From Rhizobium sp. L51/94 (GTDB lineage: Bacteria; Pseudomonadota; Alphaproteobacteria; Rhizobiales; Rhizobiaceae), in assembly GCF_019355555.1 (NCBI RefSeq), contig NZ_CP072141.1, positions 91,001-155,000 of the forward strand: DNA of 64,000 bases, given 5' to 3'. Shown here piece by piece: positions 1 to 8,676 of this stretch. Position numbers and translations under genes: made by a program. Each line of letters begins with the position of its first letter. Position 1 is the first letter of the stretch. Below the pieces are notes generated by a model that was given only the letters and a program-made list of their open reading frames with translations, was not told the origin of the DNA and made no database searches.

Positions 1-154
1 TGCCCGGGTTCTTGGTCTTGAAATCATCGGTAAGTTTCTGCATGCGGACCATGTCGCCGTTGTTGACGGTAGCAATGGTTAGCGTCTCTGCAGACGCCAT
101 TCCGGCAAGCATCATCACTGAGCAGGCGCTCAGGAGTAGAGTCTTCAATTTCAT
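1..154 (-). CDS. smoE: Sorbitol/mannitol-type ABC transporter substrate-binding protein (5' part only)
   Basis: Only the first 51 codons lie in the window; the rest runs off the left edge. The start is the ATG at 154, preceded by a strong ribosome site (GGGAGGAAG). The N-terminus is a Sec signal peptide (MKLKTLLLSACSVMML, ending near ASA-ET). The mature start has ETLTIATVNNGDMVRMQKL, which closely matches rhizobial SmoE polyol-binding proteins as I remember them. It would bind hexitols in the periplasm for an ABC importer. The next gene upstream on the same strand is a SorC-type regulator, which fits a sugar operon. Assignment to sorbitol/mannitol is by N-terminal similarity only. Confidence 0.75.
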   Translation of the reverse strand, partial: MKLKTLLLSACSVMMLAGMASAETLTIATVNNGDMVRMQKLTDDFKTKNPG

Positions 155-299
155 AATCTTCCTCCCAGAAGAGAAAATATGAGCATTCGCTTAGCTCGAG
201 GGCAATTACTCATAACATGCGACAAGTTGTCAATGCTTAATCGTTGCTGCGACGCCGAACGAAAAAATAAGTCGTTGAAGAAAATGGGTTAAATTTGCC

Positions 300-1253
300 T
301 CAGTCGTCGATCAAGAATGCGGCAGTCGCCTCATCCGTAATCAGGCCGTTGATCAGCCGGCCTGTCAGCGCCGCTCTGATAGCCTCAAGTTTGCGTTGCC
401 CCTTGGCAATTCCGATCACGGTCGATGTTTCGCGGCTGGGTATCGGCGCGCTGGCGACACGCTCGTTGACGGCGTTTTCGAGCAATTTGCCCTCCCCGTC
501 GAAGATCCAGCCGCAGATCTCCCCGGTCGCGCCTTTGGCGACAAGCCCGACCATTTCGTCCCGGCCGAGAAAGCCGTCGACGCAGAGTGGCGCGTCGACG
601 CCCATCTCGCCGATCCCGACAAAGGTCACATCGGCAACGGCGCTGATATCGAGCGTCGAGCGCACCAGCGCCTGCGCGTGCAACAACTCACGCTCAGAAG
701 CAGCCGATACGAGAACCGGCAACGGCATGGGATAGTGACGGGCCTTGATCGCGTCCGCCATGCTGAAGATGACGTTGTAATAGGCAGCGGAGCCGTCCGG
801 ACCGATGTTGCCGGTGAGCGAAACGATCCGATGCTGCGTGCAATCGATGGAGGGCAACTGGTCGACGGCAGCCTTCAGCGTGCGCCCGGTGCCGATGGCA
901 AGCACGATGGGCTCCGGTCGCTTGAGCCAGCGTTCGATCTCGGCGGCGGCGGCCTCCGCGATGCCGACAGTCGTCGACGTCGATCCGGGATCGCTCGGCA
1001 CCACCTCGACATGGGAGAGGCTGAATTTCCGGCGCAGATCCTCGGCCAGCTGCAGGCAGGCGGCGATTGGATGGTCGAGGCGGACCTTGATCAGCCTTTC
1101 GGCAACCGCGAGCGACACAAGCCTCTGTGCCGATTGCCGCGAAATCCCCATGGCCCCGGCGATCTCGTCCTGGGTCCGGCCGGCGACATAGTACAACCAC
1201 CCGGCTCTTGCCGCGTCATCGAGCCTGCCCTGGGTTTCCGACTTCCTGGCCAT
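300..1253 (-). CDS. SorC/DeoR-type sugar-binding transcriptional regulator
   Basis: A 317-residue protein, the normal length for the SorC family. Residues about 20-52 form a helix-turn-helix (YYVAGRTQDEIAGAMGISRQ) and the rest is the sugar-phosphate-binding domain related to phosphosugar isomerases, with GTGRTL and GIGEMG loops. The ATG at 1253 is preferred over an upstream in-frame start at 1424 because the extra 57 residues are arginine/cysteine-rich and unlike the family, and GGGACAG precedes 1253. It lies just upstream of the polyol-binding gene on the same strand and 89 nt downstream of the FucU gene, so it probably controls polyol uptake in response to a phosphorylated sugar. The effector is not visible from sequence. 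Confidence 0.85.
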   Translation of the reverse strand: MARKSETQGRLDDAARAGWLYYVAGRTQDEIAGAMGISRQSAQRLVSLAVAERLIKVRLDHPIAACLQLAEDLRRKFSLSHVEVVPSDPGSTSTTVGIAEAAAAEIERWLKRPEPIVLAIGTGRTLKAAVDQLPSIDCTQHRIVSLTGNIGPDGSAAYYNVIFSMADAIKARHYPMPLPVLVSAASERELLHAQALVRSTLDISAVADVTFVGIGEMGVDAPLCVDGFLGRDEMVGLVAKGATGEICGWIFDGEGKLLENAVNERVASAPIPSRETSTVIGIAKGQRKLEAIRAALTGRLINGLITDEATAAFLIDD

Positions 1254-1342
1254 CCTGTCCCTTCTGTGGCGCTGGCCGCAACATCCCCGACATCGGGTCG
1301 AACATCGCTGCAGCCAGAGGCACGATTGTGACGACGCGAACC

Positions 1343-1798
1343 TTACGCTGCGTCGGGCGGAATGACGCCCTTGGTCAGGGTGAAGCAGCCGTAAAACCGG
1401 CGCTCGCCTGTCTGGATGACGCAATAGGCGCTCTTCGCACGCTCATAGAACGCGAAACGCTCGACCGGCACAAGCGGCCAGTGCTTGCCTTCGGCGCGAT
1501 CGATCTCTGCCTGCATCTCGACCTGAACGGCCGGCAGTTCATCCGGGGAGCCGACCACTTCCATGCGGGTGGCTGCGTCGTCGATGAACGTATCGAGCGG
1601 CATCAGCGACAGGATGGCGGCAGCAGCCTGTGGAGAGGTGACGTTATCAATCCGCAGCAGATGGCCAAGGCTCGTTTCGAGCGCCACCGACTCAGCCGGG
1701 AAGTTGGTATCGACGATGACAAGCATGTCGCCATGGCCCATGGAGGCCAGCGCGTGCAACACGTCGGCATTGAGAGCAGGTGAAATTCCCTTGAGCAT
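1343..1798 (-). CDS. RbsD/FucU family sugar mutarotase
   Basis: A 151-residue protein of the RbsD/FucU fold, which speeds interconversion of sugar anomers (fucose or ribose). The N-terminus MLKGISPALNADVLHALA and the segment GHGDMLVIVDTNFPAES are typical, the latter carrying the catalytic His and Asp. The ATG at 1798 has an excellent GGAGGAGG site; the longer upstream frame has no family similarity. Together with the SorC-type regulator and the polyol-binding protein it seems to be the first gene of a sugar-use operon. It looks closer to FucU than to RbsD, but the natural sugar cannot be told. Confidence 0.85.
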   Translation of the reverse strand: MLKGISPALNADVLHALASMGHGDMLVIVDTNFPAESVALETSLGHLLRIDNVTSPQAAAAILSLMPLDTFIDDAATRMEVVGSPDELPAVQVEMQAEIDRAEGKHWPLVPVERFAFYERAKSAYCVIQTGERRFYGCFTLTKGVIPPDAA

Positions 1799-2030
1799 GA
1801 TAAAGCCTCCTCCAGGCACTTCTTTCAGAATTCGCATTGGTGGCGGGAGACCCCGCACTTTGCGCAGCAGACAAGTAAACGCGACGCCGCAGTCTGTCCA
1901 GAGACGCCGTGGATGCGCGTCCGCAAGCGAAGCGCCGACGCCAGCTTGATACACGGCTTATTTAAGCCCCGATTGACCGCATAGCTCCCGCCATATTAGG
2001 ACAGACATCCCCGAGCGTTGCGAGGCAATT

Positions 2031-2690
2031 GTGAGAATTCTCCTGGTCGAAGACGACGATACCCTCGGCAGCGCTGTACGCGACCACATTGCCGCAAGCG
2101 TCCATGCCGTCGACTGGGTGAGAAACCTCGGAGATGCCGAAAGCGCGGCGAACTCGGTTCACTACGGCCTCATACTTCTCGATCTGCAATTGCCGGATGG
2201 CACTGGTATCGATTTTCTGAAGACACTCCGCAAGAATGCCAAGGAGACACCGGTCATCATCCTGACGGCACGTGACCAGATTTCAGACCGGATAGAGGGT
2301 CTGAACAGCGGCGCCGACGACTATCTGGTCAAGCCCTTCAATCTGGGCGAACTCTCCGCGCGCATCATGGCGGTTGCCCGGCGTTACTCAGGCAGTCCGC
2401 AGCCGATGCTCAAGATCGGCGACCTCGAAGTTGACCAGACGCAGCGCCGCCTTATCGTATCGGGCAAGGACGTCGTGCTGACCGGCCGCGAATGGGCGGT
2501 TCTCGACCTGCTGGTCGCCCGCCCCGGCGCCATGGTCTCCAAGGACCAGGTCGAGGAGGCGCTCTATGCCTTCGGCTCCGAAATCGAGAGCAACACTGTC
2601 GAGGTCTATGTCAGCCGGCTGCGCAAGAAGATCGGCCGGGACCGCATCCGCACGGCGCGCGGCGTCGGCTACTCGCTCGGAGAACGATAA
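2031..2690 (+). CDS. OmpR/PhoB-family response regulator
   Basis: A 219-residue two-component regulator. The receiver domain (1-115) has the acidic pocket E7-D8-D9, phospho-acceptor Asp51, Thr79 and Lys101. The C-terminal winged helix (about 125-215) ends with the usual SRLRKKIGRDRIRTARGVGYSL signature. The start is GTG. The stop codon overlaps the start of the sensor kinase by one base (TAATG), so the two are translationally coupled. It resembles the QseB/TctD group; the target genes are unknown. The adjacent ROK kinase/cutC pair may be targets but nothing in the sequence proves that. Confidence 0.9.
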   Translation: MRILLVEDDDTLGSAVRDHIAASVHAVDWVRNLGDAESAANSVHYGLILLDLQLPDGTGIDFLKTLRKNAKETPVIILTARDQISDRIEGLNSGADDYLVKPFNLGELSARIMAVARRYSGSPQPMLKIGDLEVDQTQRRLIVSGKDVVLTGREWAVLDLLVARPGAMVSKDQVEEALYAFGSEIESNTVEVYVSRLRKKIGRDRIRTARGVGYSLGER

Positions 2691-4054
2691 TGCCGGAGAC
2701 ACTCGGCCGCCTCAGCCGCATCAGCATCACCCGTCGGCTGATCACCACGCTCACAGGGCTCGTCGTGCTCTTCTGGCTGATCGCGGTGGGCCTGGGCGCC
2801 TATGTGATGAACCGGGAATTTGCCGAAATCTTCGACGGAACGCTGCAGGAAACAGCGGAAAGACTGATGCCGCTCGTGCTCGACGACCTCGCCCAGCGCG
2901 ACGGCGCCACCGATCCCCAGGCTTTGCAGGCCGTGCAGCAGGGCCTGAACAAGGAATATCTCACCTATCAGGTCATCGATTCCAGTGGCAAGGTCATCAT
3001 CCACTCACAGGAAGCGCCGGCCACGCCCTATGACGTACCCCTGAAGGTCGGTTTTCACGACACGCCGAAGCACAAGATCTACACAGAATCGGCGCTCAAC
3101 GGCACCTTGTTCCTGCATGTAGCCGATGCCTTCCGAAACCGTCGCGAGGCCCTGCGCGAAGGCACCGTGGCGCTGCTCTGGCCGCTGCTGCTGCTGATAC
3201 CGACGAGCATACTGCTGATCCAGTTCATCGTCAGCCGCTCGCTGGCGCCCATCGACCGCCTGCGCGACGAGATTGGCACCAAGGACAGCGGCAATATGGC
3301 GGCAGTCGAAGGCGATACACTCCCCCGCGAACTGCGGCCGATTGCCCGTTCCGTCAACCTGCTGCTCGGAAGGCTGCGGTCGGCACTGGAAGCCGAGCGG
3401 GAATTTACCGCGAACAGCGCCCACGAGCTGCGCACGCCGATAGCCGGTGCGCTGGCGCAGACACAACGATTGATCGCCGAACTGCCCGAGGGTCCCTTGA
3501 CCGTCAGGGCCGGACGCATCGAGACGGCGCTCGCCAATCTCGGACGCCTTGCAGAAAAGCTGCTGCAGCTGGCGCGTGCCGAAGCCGGGATCGGCGCATC
3601 CGACAAGCCGCTGGATCTGACGCGCATCGTTGACGCTGTCGTCGGCGACTACGACCGGGACAGTCGCACCGCCGGTCGCGTCACGCGAGACTATGCAGCC
3701 GGGGTGACCCTCGCGCGCTGCGTCGACATCGACGCCTTTGCCATCGTCGTCCGCAACCTGATCGAAAACGCACTCGTCCACGGACCGCACGATGGGGTCG
3801 TCACCATCTCTGTCACCGGAGATGCCGTCAGCGTCGTCAACGGCGGCAATGTCGTCGCGGCCGAGGAGCTCGCCGGCCTCAAGCGCCGGTTCCGTCGCGG
3901 GGAAACGAGCGCCGCCGGCTCAGGCCTCGGCCTCGCGATTGCCGACAAGATCGTCACACAGATGGGCGGCCGACTGGACCTGCTGTCGCCGGCCTCGGGT
4001 CAGCCAGATGGCTTCGAGGCCCGCATCGTCCTGACACCGCCGGCCGGAAGCTGA
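2690..4054 (+). CDS. Sensor histidine kinase, partner of the preceding response regulator
   Basis: A 454-residue inner-membrane kinase. TM1 is at about 19-40, followed by a periplasmic sensor region of about 120 residues, TM2 at about 160-182, a HAMP-like linker, and the H-box with phospho-acceptor His245 (NSAHELRTP). The ATPase domain has an N-box (RNLIENALVHGP) and G-box (GSGLGLAIADKI). The ATG at 2690 overlaps the regulator's stop codon; a longer frame from 2492 is only read-through of the regulator's antisense composition. The architecture is that of QseC-type kinases, with a short double-dCACHE-less sensor domain. The ligand is unknown. Confidence 0.9.
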   Translation: MPETLGRLSRISITRRLITTLTGLVVLFWLIAVGLGAYVMNREFAEIFDGTLQETAERLMPLVLDDLAQRDGATDPQALQAVQQGLNKEYLTYQVIDSSGKVIIHSQEAPATPYDVPLKVGFHDTPKHKIYTESALNGTLFLHVADAFRNRREALREGTVALLWPLLLLIPTSILLIQFIVSRSLAPIDRLRDEIGTKDSGNMAAVEGDTLPRELRPIARSVNLLLGRLRSALEAEREFTANSAHELRTPIAGALAQTQRLIAELPEGPLTVRAGRIETALANLGRLAEKLLQLARAEAGIGASDKPLDLTRIVDAVVGDYDRDSRTAGRVTRDYAAGVTLARCVDIDAFAIVVRNLIENALVHGPHDGVVTISVTGDAVSVVNGGNVVAAEELAGLKRRFRRGETSAAGSGLGLAIADKIVTQMGGRLDLLSPASGQPDGFEARIVLTPPAGS

Positions 4055-4116
4055 TCTCTTGCAATGGCTGGAAAAGGATGCGAGCAACGTCGTCTCAGTG
4101 CCATAGCGAGTGACGG

Positions 4117-5043
4117 ATGATCGTTTCTTTTGACATCGGCGGGTCCGCCATCAAGGGCGGTTTTGCCCGCTCCCAATCCGACATTACGACGCTGCCGCGC
4201 CGGGTTACGCCCGGCCATGATTTCGAGGCCTTCGTCACGGTGCTCCGCGAGATTATTGCCGAGGCCCCGGAAAAGCCTGATGGCATCGCCGTCTCCATCG
4301 CCGGCGTCGTCGATCCGGACACGCAGACGCTGACCTGCGCCAACATTCCCTGCCTCCACGGTCGCAAACTTGGTAGCGATCTGGAGACGGCACTCGGCTA
4401 TCCCGTGCTGATCGCCAACGATGCCGATTGCTTTGCCATGGCAGAGGCCTTTTCCGGCGCGGGTCGCGGTCACCGCATCGTCTTCGGCGCCATCCTCGGC
4501 ACCGGGGTCGGCGGTGGACTGGTTGCCGACGGGCGGCTGGTTAATGCATCCGGCGGCTTTGCCGGCGAATGGGGCCACGGACCGATCGTCGCGGCCTTTG
4601 CCGGCACACCGCCTGTGGCCATTCCCGCCTACCCTTGCGGCTGCGGCCAAACCGGATGCGTCGACACTATCGGTGGCGCGCGGGGGATGGAACGCCTGCA
4701 CGCGCTGCTCCACGGCACCAGTCTTTCCAGCGAGGAAATCATCGGCTTTTGGCTCGGCGGCGACGATAAGGCGAGTGCAACGCTCGACGTCTACATCGAT
4801 CTCGTCGCGCCGCCCCTGGCCCTGACAGTCAACATTACAGGCGCCACCATCGTGCCCGTGGCAGGCGGTTTGTCGAATGTCGAGCCGCTGCTGGAGCGCC
4901 TGGATATAGCCGTGCGCCAGCGTATCCTGCGGAAATTCGACCGCCCCCTCGTCGTCCGCAGCCAGTGCCGCATCGAGCCCGGCCTGATCGGCGCCGCCAT
5001 TCTCGGGCTGCGCGATGTCGAGGAGCGCCGCCATGTTGCTTGA
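4117..5043 (+). CDS. ROK-family sugar kinase (N-acetylglucosamine/N-acetylmannosamine kinase-like)
   Basis: A 308-residue ROK kinase with the N-terminal phosphate loop DIGGSAIKGG (6-15), the catalytic segment ANDADC, the glycine-rich GTGVGGG turn, and the zinc motif GCGQTGCVDT. In most ROK kinases the last motif ends GCxE; here the acidic residue is Asp. It likely phosphorylates an amino sugar or hexose in the cytoplasm. It overlaps cutC by 11 nt, so the two form an operon, possibly led by the upstream two-component system after a 62-nt gap. The exact substrate is not determined by sequence; GlcNAc kinase is a guess from overall similarity. Confidence 0.82.
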   Translation: MIVSFDIGGSAIKGGFARSQSDITTLPRRVTPGHDFEAFVTVLREIIAEAPEKPDGIAVSIAGVVDPDTQTLTCANIPCLHGRKLGSDLETALGYPVLIANDADCFAMAEAFSGAGRGHRIVFGAILGTGVGGGLVADGRLVNASGGFAGEWGHGPIVAAFAGTPPVAIPAYPCGCGQTGCVDTIGGARGMERLHALLHGTSLSSEEIIGFWLGGDDKASATLDVYIDLVAPPLALTVNITGATIVPVAGGLSNVEPLLERLDIAVRQRILRKFDRPLVVRSQCRIEPGLIGAAILGLRDVEERRHVA

Positions 5044-5743
5044 GGTCTGCATCGAGGACAGCGCCGGCCTTGCCGCCGCCATCGACGGCGGCGCGGATCG
5101 CATCGAACTGTGCAGCGCGCTTGCCATCGGCGGCCTGACGCCGAGCGCCGGCCTGATGCGCGAAGCCGGCCAGCGTCAACTGCCTTGTTATGCCATGATA
5201 CGACCACGTCCCGGCAACTTCGTCTGGTCCGCGGAGGACATGGAGGTGATGTACGGCGATATCGACATCGCACGCAGCGCTGGATTGGCCGGCGTGGTAC
5301 TAGGTGCCTCCCTGCCCGATGGCCGGCTGGATCGCGAAAGCCTCGACAAACTCGTCCGCCACGCCGAAGGTCTCGGCCTGACGCTGCATCGTGCCTTCGA
5401 CCTCGTGCCCGACTGGCGCGACGCCGTCGAAATCGCAATCGATCTCGGTTTCGAGCGGATTTTGACCTCGGGCGGAAAAGTGGCGGCTCCGGATGGGGTC
5501 GAGGCGTTGGAAACGCTGGTAGCACTTGCATCCGGCCGGATATCCATCATGCCTGGCTCCGGCATCAATCCGCAAACCGTGAGCACCTTGATCCCGAGAT
5601 TGAAGATCACCGACATCCACGCCTCCTGTTCTTCCAGCGCAGCATCCAGCGACCCGCGGCTTGTCTCCCTCGGCTTTGCGCCTGCGCTCGAGCGACGTAC
5701 GGACGGCGCGGTGGTTCGCGCCCTGAAGGCGCTAGTCGCCTAA
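5033..5743 (+). CDS. cutC: CutC family TIM-barrel protein
   Basis: A 236-residue protein of the CutC family, originally linked to copper homeostasis. Family signatures are LEVCIEDSAGLAAAIDGGADRIELCS at the N-terminus (two strands and the first barrel helix), MIRPRPGNF, and HRAFDLVPDW. The ATG at 5033 has GGAG eight bases upstream and overlaps the end of the ROK kinase gene. The copper role is poorly supported across bacteria; pairing with a sugar kinase hints at a metabolic role here, which is inference. Confidence 0.88.
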   Translation: MLLEVCIEDSAGLAAAIDGGADRIELCSALAIGGLTPSAGLMREAGQRQLPCYAMIRPRPGNFVWSAEDMEVMYGDIDIARSAGLAGVVLGASLPDGRLDRESLDKLVRHAEGLGLTLHRAFDLVPDWRDAVEIAIDLGFERILTSGGKVAAPDGVEALETLVALASGRISIMPGSGINPQTVSTLIPRLKITDIHASCSSSAASSDPRLVSLGFAPALERRTDGAVVRALKALVA

Positions 5744-5913
5744 GACGGGCTGCGTTGCCGACATGGCAAGCCCGATTGCCACTGGGCGACAAAGAGGGCA
5801 TGAATGCATCTGTTGCGTAAAAGCGTCCCTTCCGGAAAGTCGGGAACTGCGGCTGCGCGAAAACGATGCTTTCACGGCTTGAGTCTCGACAGTGATTTCG
5901 CAGAGAGCATGAA

Positions 5914-6732
5914 ATGACGGTTTCACCCCCGCGACGGAAAAGCCGCATCGTTTTCTGGCTGGCCGCGATCCTCATCCTGACGGGCATCGTCGCCACCGCG
6001 CTGCTTGCCAACGACCGGCGGAACTTGCGGTTTCTGGCTGACCGCTACCATATCGGCTGGCTCGGATATGAAACCGTCATGCCGCCGAAGAAGCTACCGC
6101 AAGCCAAACAAGGCCCGCGGCCGTTTGCGCCACCGCCAAGCCCGCCTGCAGTGGTAAAACCGGTCGCGACGCGGCTTTTTACCAACCTGAATTCCGCGCC
6201 CAGCTTTTTCCTACGCCGCTGGAAAATCGCCGGCGAGAAGGCCTGCAACGCAATCTCACGAGCCGGCTTCCCCGTCAGCCCTTGGCATCAGGGCGTCATC
6301 GACAATTCGACATTCGAATGCAGCTACCAGACGCCGGTGTCGGAGACAGCAGAAGAAGAACAACCTTCGCTCTTCGTCATCGTCCGCGGCACGCCGAAAG
6401 GCGAGGTCAGCAGTATCCGGGTCAAGGCGATCCTGCCCGAGACTGCCGCCGGGCGGGAGCTGCAGGCAAAATTCCAGGGCTTGGTCCACGCCATCGTCCA
6501 GGCTGTCGGCTGGGGCGACCTCAGCGATGCCACGGACCGCATTGGAAGGCTCGAGAACGTCACACAGTCGAGCTTCGGCGCAAGGATTGTATTCTCGCAT
6601 GAGTTCGCCGATCCGCGCCGTTTCAACCTCATCCTCGACATCGACAGACCCACCGGCGACCGCATCCTCGCGGCCAATTTTTTCGACACGTCCAAGTGGT
6701 TGCCGCTGCCCGAAATTATCGCGCGCAAGTGA
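5914..6732 (+). CDS. Membrane-anchored protein of unknown function (DUF6030-like)
   Basis: A 272-residue protein with a basic N-terminus and one transmembrane helix (about 12-32, IVFWLAAILILTGIVATALLA), then a proline-rich linker (about 57-85) and a soluble domain, presumably periplasmic, carrying two cysteines (in GEKACNAIS and FECSYQT) that could form a disulfide. It resembles a rhizobial unknown family that I recall as DUF6030, but I cannot verify this. It is transcribed toward ugd, separated by 304 nt that contain a palindrome. No enzymatic motif was seen. A role at the cell envelope is only suggested by topology and the neighbouring polysaccharide gene. Confidence 0.7.
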   Translation: MTVSPPRRKSRIVFWLAAILILTGIVATALLANDRRNLRFLADRYHIGWLGYETVMPPKKLPQAKQGPRPFAPPPSPPAVVKPVATRLFTNLNSAPSFFLRRWKIAGEKACNAISRAGFPVSPWHQGVIDNSTFECSYQTPVSETAEEEQPSLFVIVRGTPKGEVSSIRVKAILPETAAGRELQAKFQGLVHAIVQAVGWGDLSDATDRIGRLENVTQSSFGARIVFSHEFADPRRFNLILDIDRPTGDRILAANFFDTSKWLPLPEIIARK

Positions 6733-7036
6733 TCCGAATTGGTACAGCAGCGGAGTGCAAACAAGGACAACGCAATTGCTGCGTTGCAACATACTGCCAT
6801 TGCACTAAGATGGCCTCGTTCTACATGTTCGTTTCACCGTTCATTCCGTAGGGGATTTCGATGAGGTAGCAGGCGTGAAGCCAGCCGGTAAAGCTCTGGC
6901 ATCATTCATGAAACTGATGACATATCAGTTTATCTGTTTCTTGAGCGATTACGCAGGAGCCGGAAATCTGGCCACGTCAGCAACTTCAAATCGACCAACA
7001 GAACGCGTTTGCGTTGTCTGAAAAAGAGGAAAATCG
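6733..7036 (+). other. 304-nt intergenic region upstream of ugd
   Basis: No gene is supported here. The stretch holds a TGCTGCGTTGCAACA-type purine/pyrimidine palindromic patch near 6777-6791 and a perfect 21-nt inverted repeat at 6911-6931, listed separately. The ribosome site for ugd (GAGGAAAA) lies directly before 7037. It probably contains the ugd promoter. Confidence 0.5.
6911..6931. promoter_or_regulatory. Perfect inverted repeat, candidate operator upstream of ugd
   Basis: Arms AAACTGAT and ATCAGTTT are perfect complements around a 5-nt centre (GACAT). The site begins 126 nt before the ugd start codon in a non-coding region and lacks a GC-rich stem or U-run, so it looks like a protein-binding site rather than a terminator. 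The regulator is unknown. Confidence 0.4.
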
Positions 7037-8362
7037 ATGCGTATCACGATGATCGGGTCTGGTTATGTGGGTTTGGTGTCAGGCGTCTGCTTTGCGGATT
7101 TCGGCCATGACATCATCTGCGTCGACAAGGACGAGAAGAAGATTGCAGCCTTGCGGGCCGGCGAGATCCCGATCTTCGAGCCGGGGCTCGAAAGTCTCGT
7201 GGCGGAAAATGTCCGCTCCGGCCGCCTGTCGTTTTCGACGGAAGTGGCAGAAAGCGTCGCCGCCAGCGATGTCGTCTTCATCGCCGTCGGCACCCCGTCG
7301 CGCCGTGGCGATGGCCATGCCGACCTGTCCTATGTCTATGCTGCTGCCCGCGAGATCGCCACCCACGTCAAGGGCTTCACCGTCATCGTCACCAAGTCGA
7401 CTGTCCCTGTCGGCACCGGCGATGAAGTCGAGCGGATCATGCGCGACACCAACCCGGACGCTGACATCGCCGTCGTGTCCAACCCCGAATTCCTGCGCGA
7501 AGGCGCCGCCATCGAGGACTTCAAGCGTCCGGACCGCATCGTCATCGGCCTCGACGACGATCGTGCCCGCGCCGTGATGACCGAAGTCTACCGGCCGCTC
7601 TACCTCAACCAGGCGCCGCTGCTGTTTACCTCGCGCCGCACGTCCGAACTGATCAAGTACGCCGCCAACGCTTTCCTCGCCATGAAGATCACCTTCATCA
7701 ACGAGATGGCCGATCTCTGCGAAAAAGTCGGCGCCAATGTCCAGGAAGTCTCCCGCGGCATCGGTCTCGATGGCCGCATCGGCGCCAAATTCCTGCATGC
7801 AGGCCCAGGCTATGGCGGCTCCTGCTTTCCGAAGGACACGCTGGCTCTGGCAAAGACCGCACAGGACCATGACAGCCCGGTGCGGCTGATCGAAACGACC
7901 ATCTCGATCAACGACAACCGCAAGCGGGCCATGGGTCGCAAGGTGATCGCGGCTGTTGGTGGCGACGTTCGCGGCAAGAGCGTCGCAGTTCTCGGCCTGA
8001 CCTTCAAGCCCAACACCGACGACATGCGCGACAGCCCTGCGATCTCGATCATCCAGACCTTGCAGGATGCCGGCGCCAAGGTGGTCGGTTACGATCCGGA
8101 GGGCATGGACAACGCACGCGGTCTGATCGAGGGCATGACGTTCGCAGCCGATGCGTACACCGCCGCCGAGGGCGCAGACGCTCTCGTCATCGTCACCGAA
8201 TGGAACCAGTTCCGCGCGCTCGATTTTGCCCGCCTGAAGCGGGTCATGGCCGCACCTGTGCTCATCGACCTCAGAAATATCTACCGCCGCGACGAGATCA
8301 CAAAGCACGGCTTCGAATATTCGAGCATCGGACGGCCGAACCAGACCAACGATCAGCACTGA
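7037..8362 (+). CDS. ugd: UDP-glucose 6-dehydrogenase
   Basis: A 441-residue enzyme that oxidises UDP-glucose twice with NAD+ to UDP-glucuronate, the precursor of glucuronic-acid-containing exopolysaccharide, capsule and lipopolysaccharide. It has the NAD-binding motif GSGYVGLVSG (7-16), the catalytic lysine region ELIKYAANAFLA, and the active-site cysteine Cys263 in GGSCFPKD. The C-terminal domain has LTFKPNTDDMRDSPA. Length and layout match rhizobial RkpK/Ugd. It stands alone, with a bidirectional terminator just after it. Control may involve the palindrome upstream. Confidence 0.96.
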   Translation: MRITMIGSGYVGLVSGVCFADFGHDIICVDKDEKKIAALRAGEIPIFEPGLESLVAENVRSGRLSFSTEVAESVAASDVVFIAVGTPSRRGDGHADLSYVYAAAREIATHVKGFTVIVTKSTVPVGTGDEVERIMRDTNPDADIAVVSNPEFLREGAAIEDFKRPDRIVIGLDDDRARAVMTEVYRPLYLNQAPLLFTSRRTSELIKYAANAFLAMKITFINEMADLCEKVGANVQEVSRGIGLDGRIGAKFLHAGPGYGGSCFPKDTLALAKTAQDHDSPVRLIETTISINDNRKRAMGRKVIAAVGGDVRGKSVAVLGLTFKPNTDDMRDSPAISIIQTLQDAGAKVVGYDPEGMDNARGLIEGMTFAADAYTAAEGADALVIVTEWNQFRALDFARLKRVMAAPVLIDLRNIYRRDEITKHGFEYSSIGRPNQTNDQH

Positions 8363-8377
8363 ACGTTGTCAGCAATC

Positions 8378-8416
8378 AAAAAAAGGGGCATAGCTTGGCG
8401 CTATGCCCCCTATTTT
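8378..8416. terminator. Bidirectional rho-independent terminator between ugd and the KTSC gene
   Basis: A perfect 9-bp stem (GGGGCATAG 8385-8393, CTATGCCCC 8401-8409) with a 7-nt loop. On the plus strand it is followed by CTATTTT, ending ugd; on the minus strand it is followed by seven Ts (complement of the A-run 8378-8384), ending the convergent KTSC gene. Confidence 0.85.
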
Positions 8417-8463
8417 ATGCGTTACCCAAGCAGCATTGGAAACAACGCCAGCAGGTCTACTGC

Positions 8464-8676
8464 TTATCTCACACTCACATAAGGTTTGGATTCGCGTATG
8501 TGGTGGCGATAGTAGGAGCCCGGAGAATCGGCCGAGATCAGATTGCGGTAAATCTGTTCCGGCACGTTGCTGTAGGGCTCAACTTTGCCATTGTGAAACT
8601 CGATTTCCATGCGCGACGATTTCAGATCGTACGCAACAGCCGTAATGAGGCGCGATTTTATTTGAATGCGTTCCAT
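8464..8676 (-). CDS. KTSC domain protein
   Basis: A 70-residue protein that consists of a single KTSC domain: SSRMEIEFHNGKVEPYSNVPEQIYRNLISADSPGSYYRHHI covers the conserved core, including the GSY-x3-HI motif. KTSC domains occur alone or fused to lysyl-tRNA synthetases and nucleic-acid enzymes; the molecular role is not established, though RNA binding has been suggested. It is convergent with ugd and shares its terminator. Its upstream region (8677-8880) is AT-rich, as expected for a promoter. Confidence 0.8.
   Translation of the reverse strand: MERIQIKSRLITAVAYDLKSSRMEIEFHNGKVEPYSNVPEQIYRNLISADSPGSYYRHHIRESKPYVSVR

Noticed and set aside
1962..2189. 75-codon minus-strand frame overlapping the response-regulator start
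   Set aside because: It overlaps the conserved receiver domain start on the opposite strand and has no family match.
7079..8359. 426-codon minus-strand frame opposite ugd
   Set aside because: Exact antisense of a highly conserved gene; no domain.
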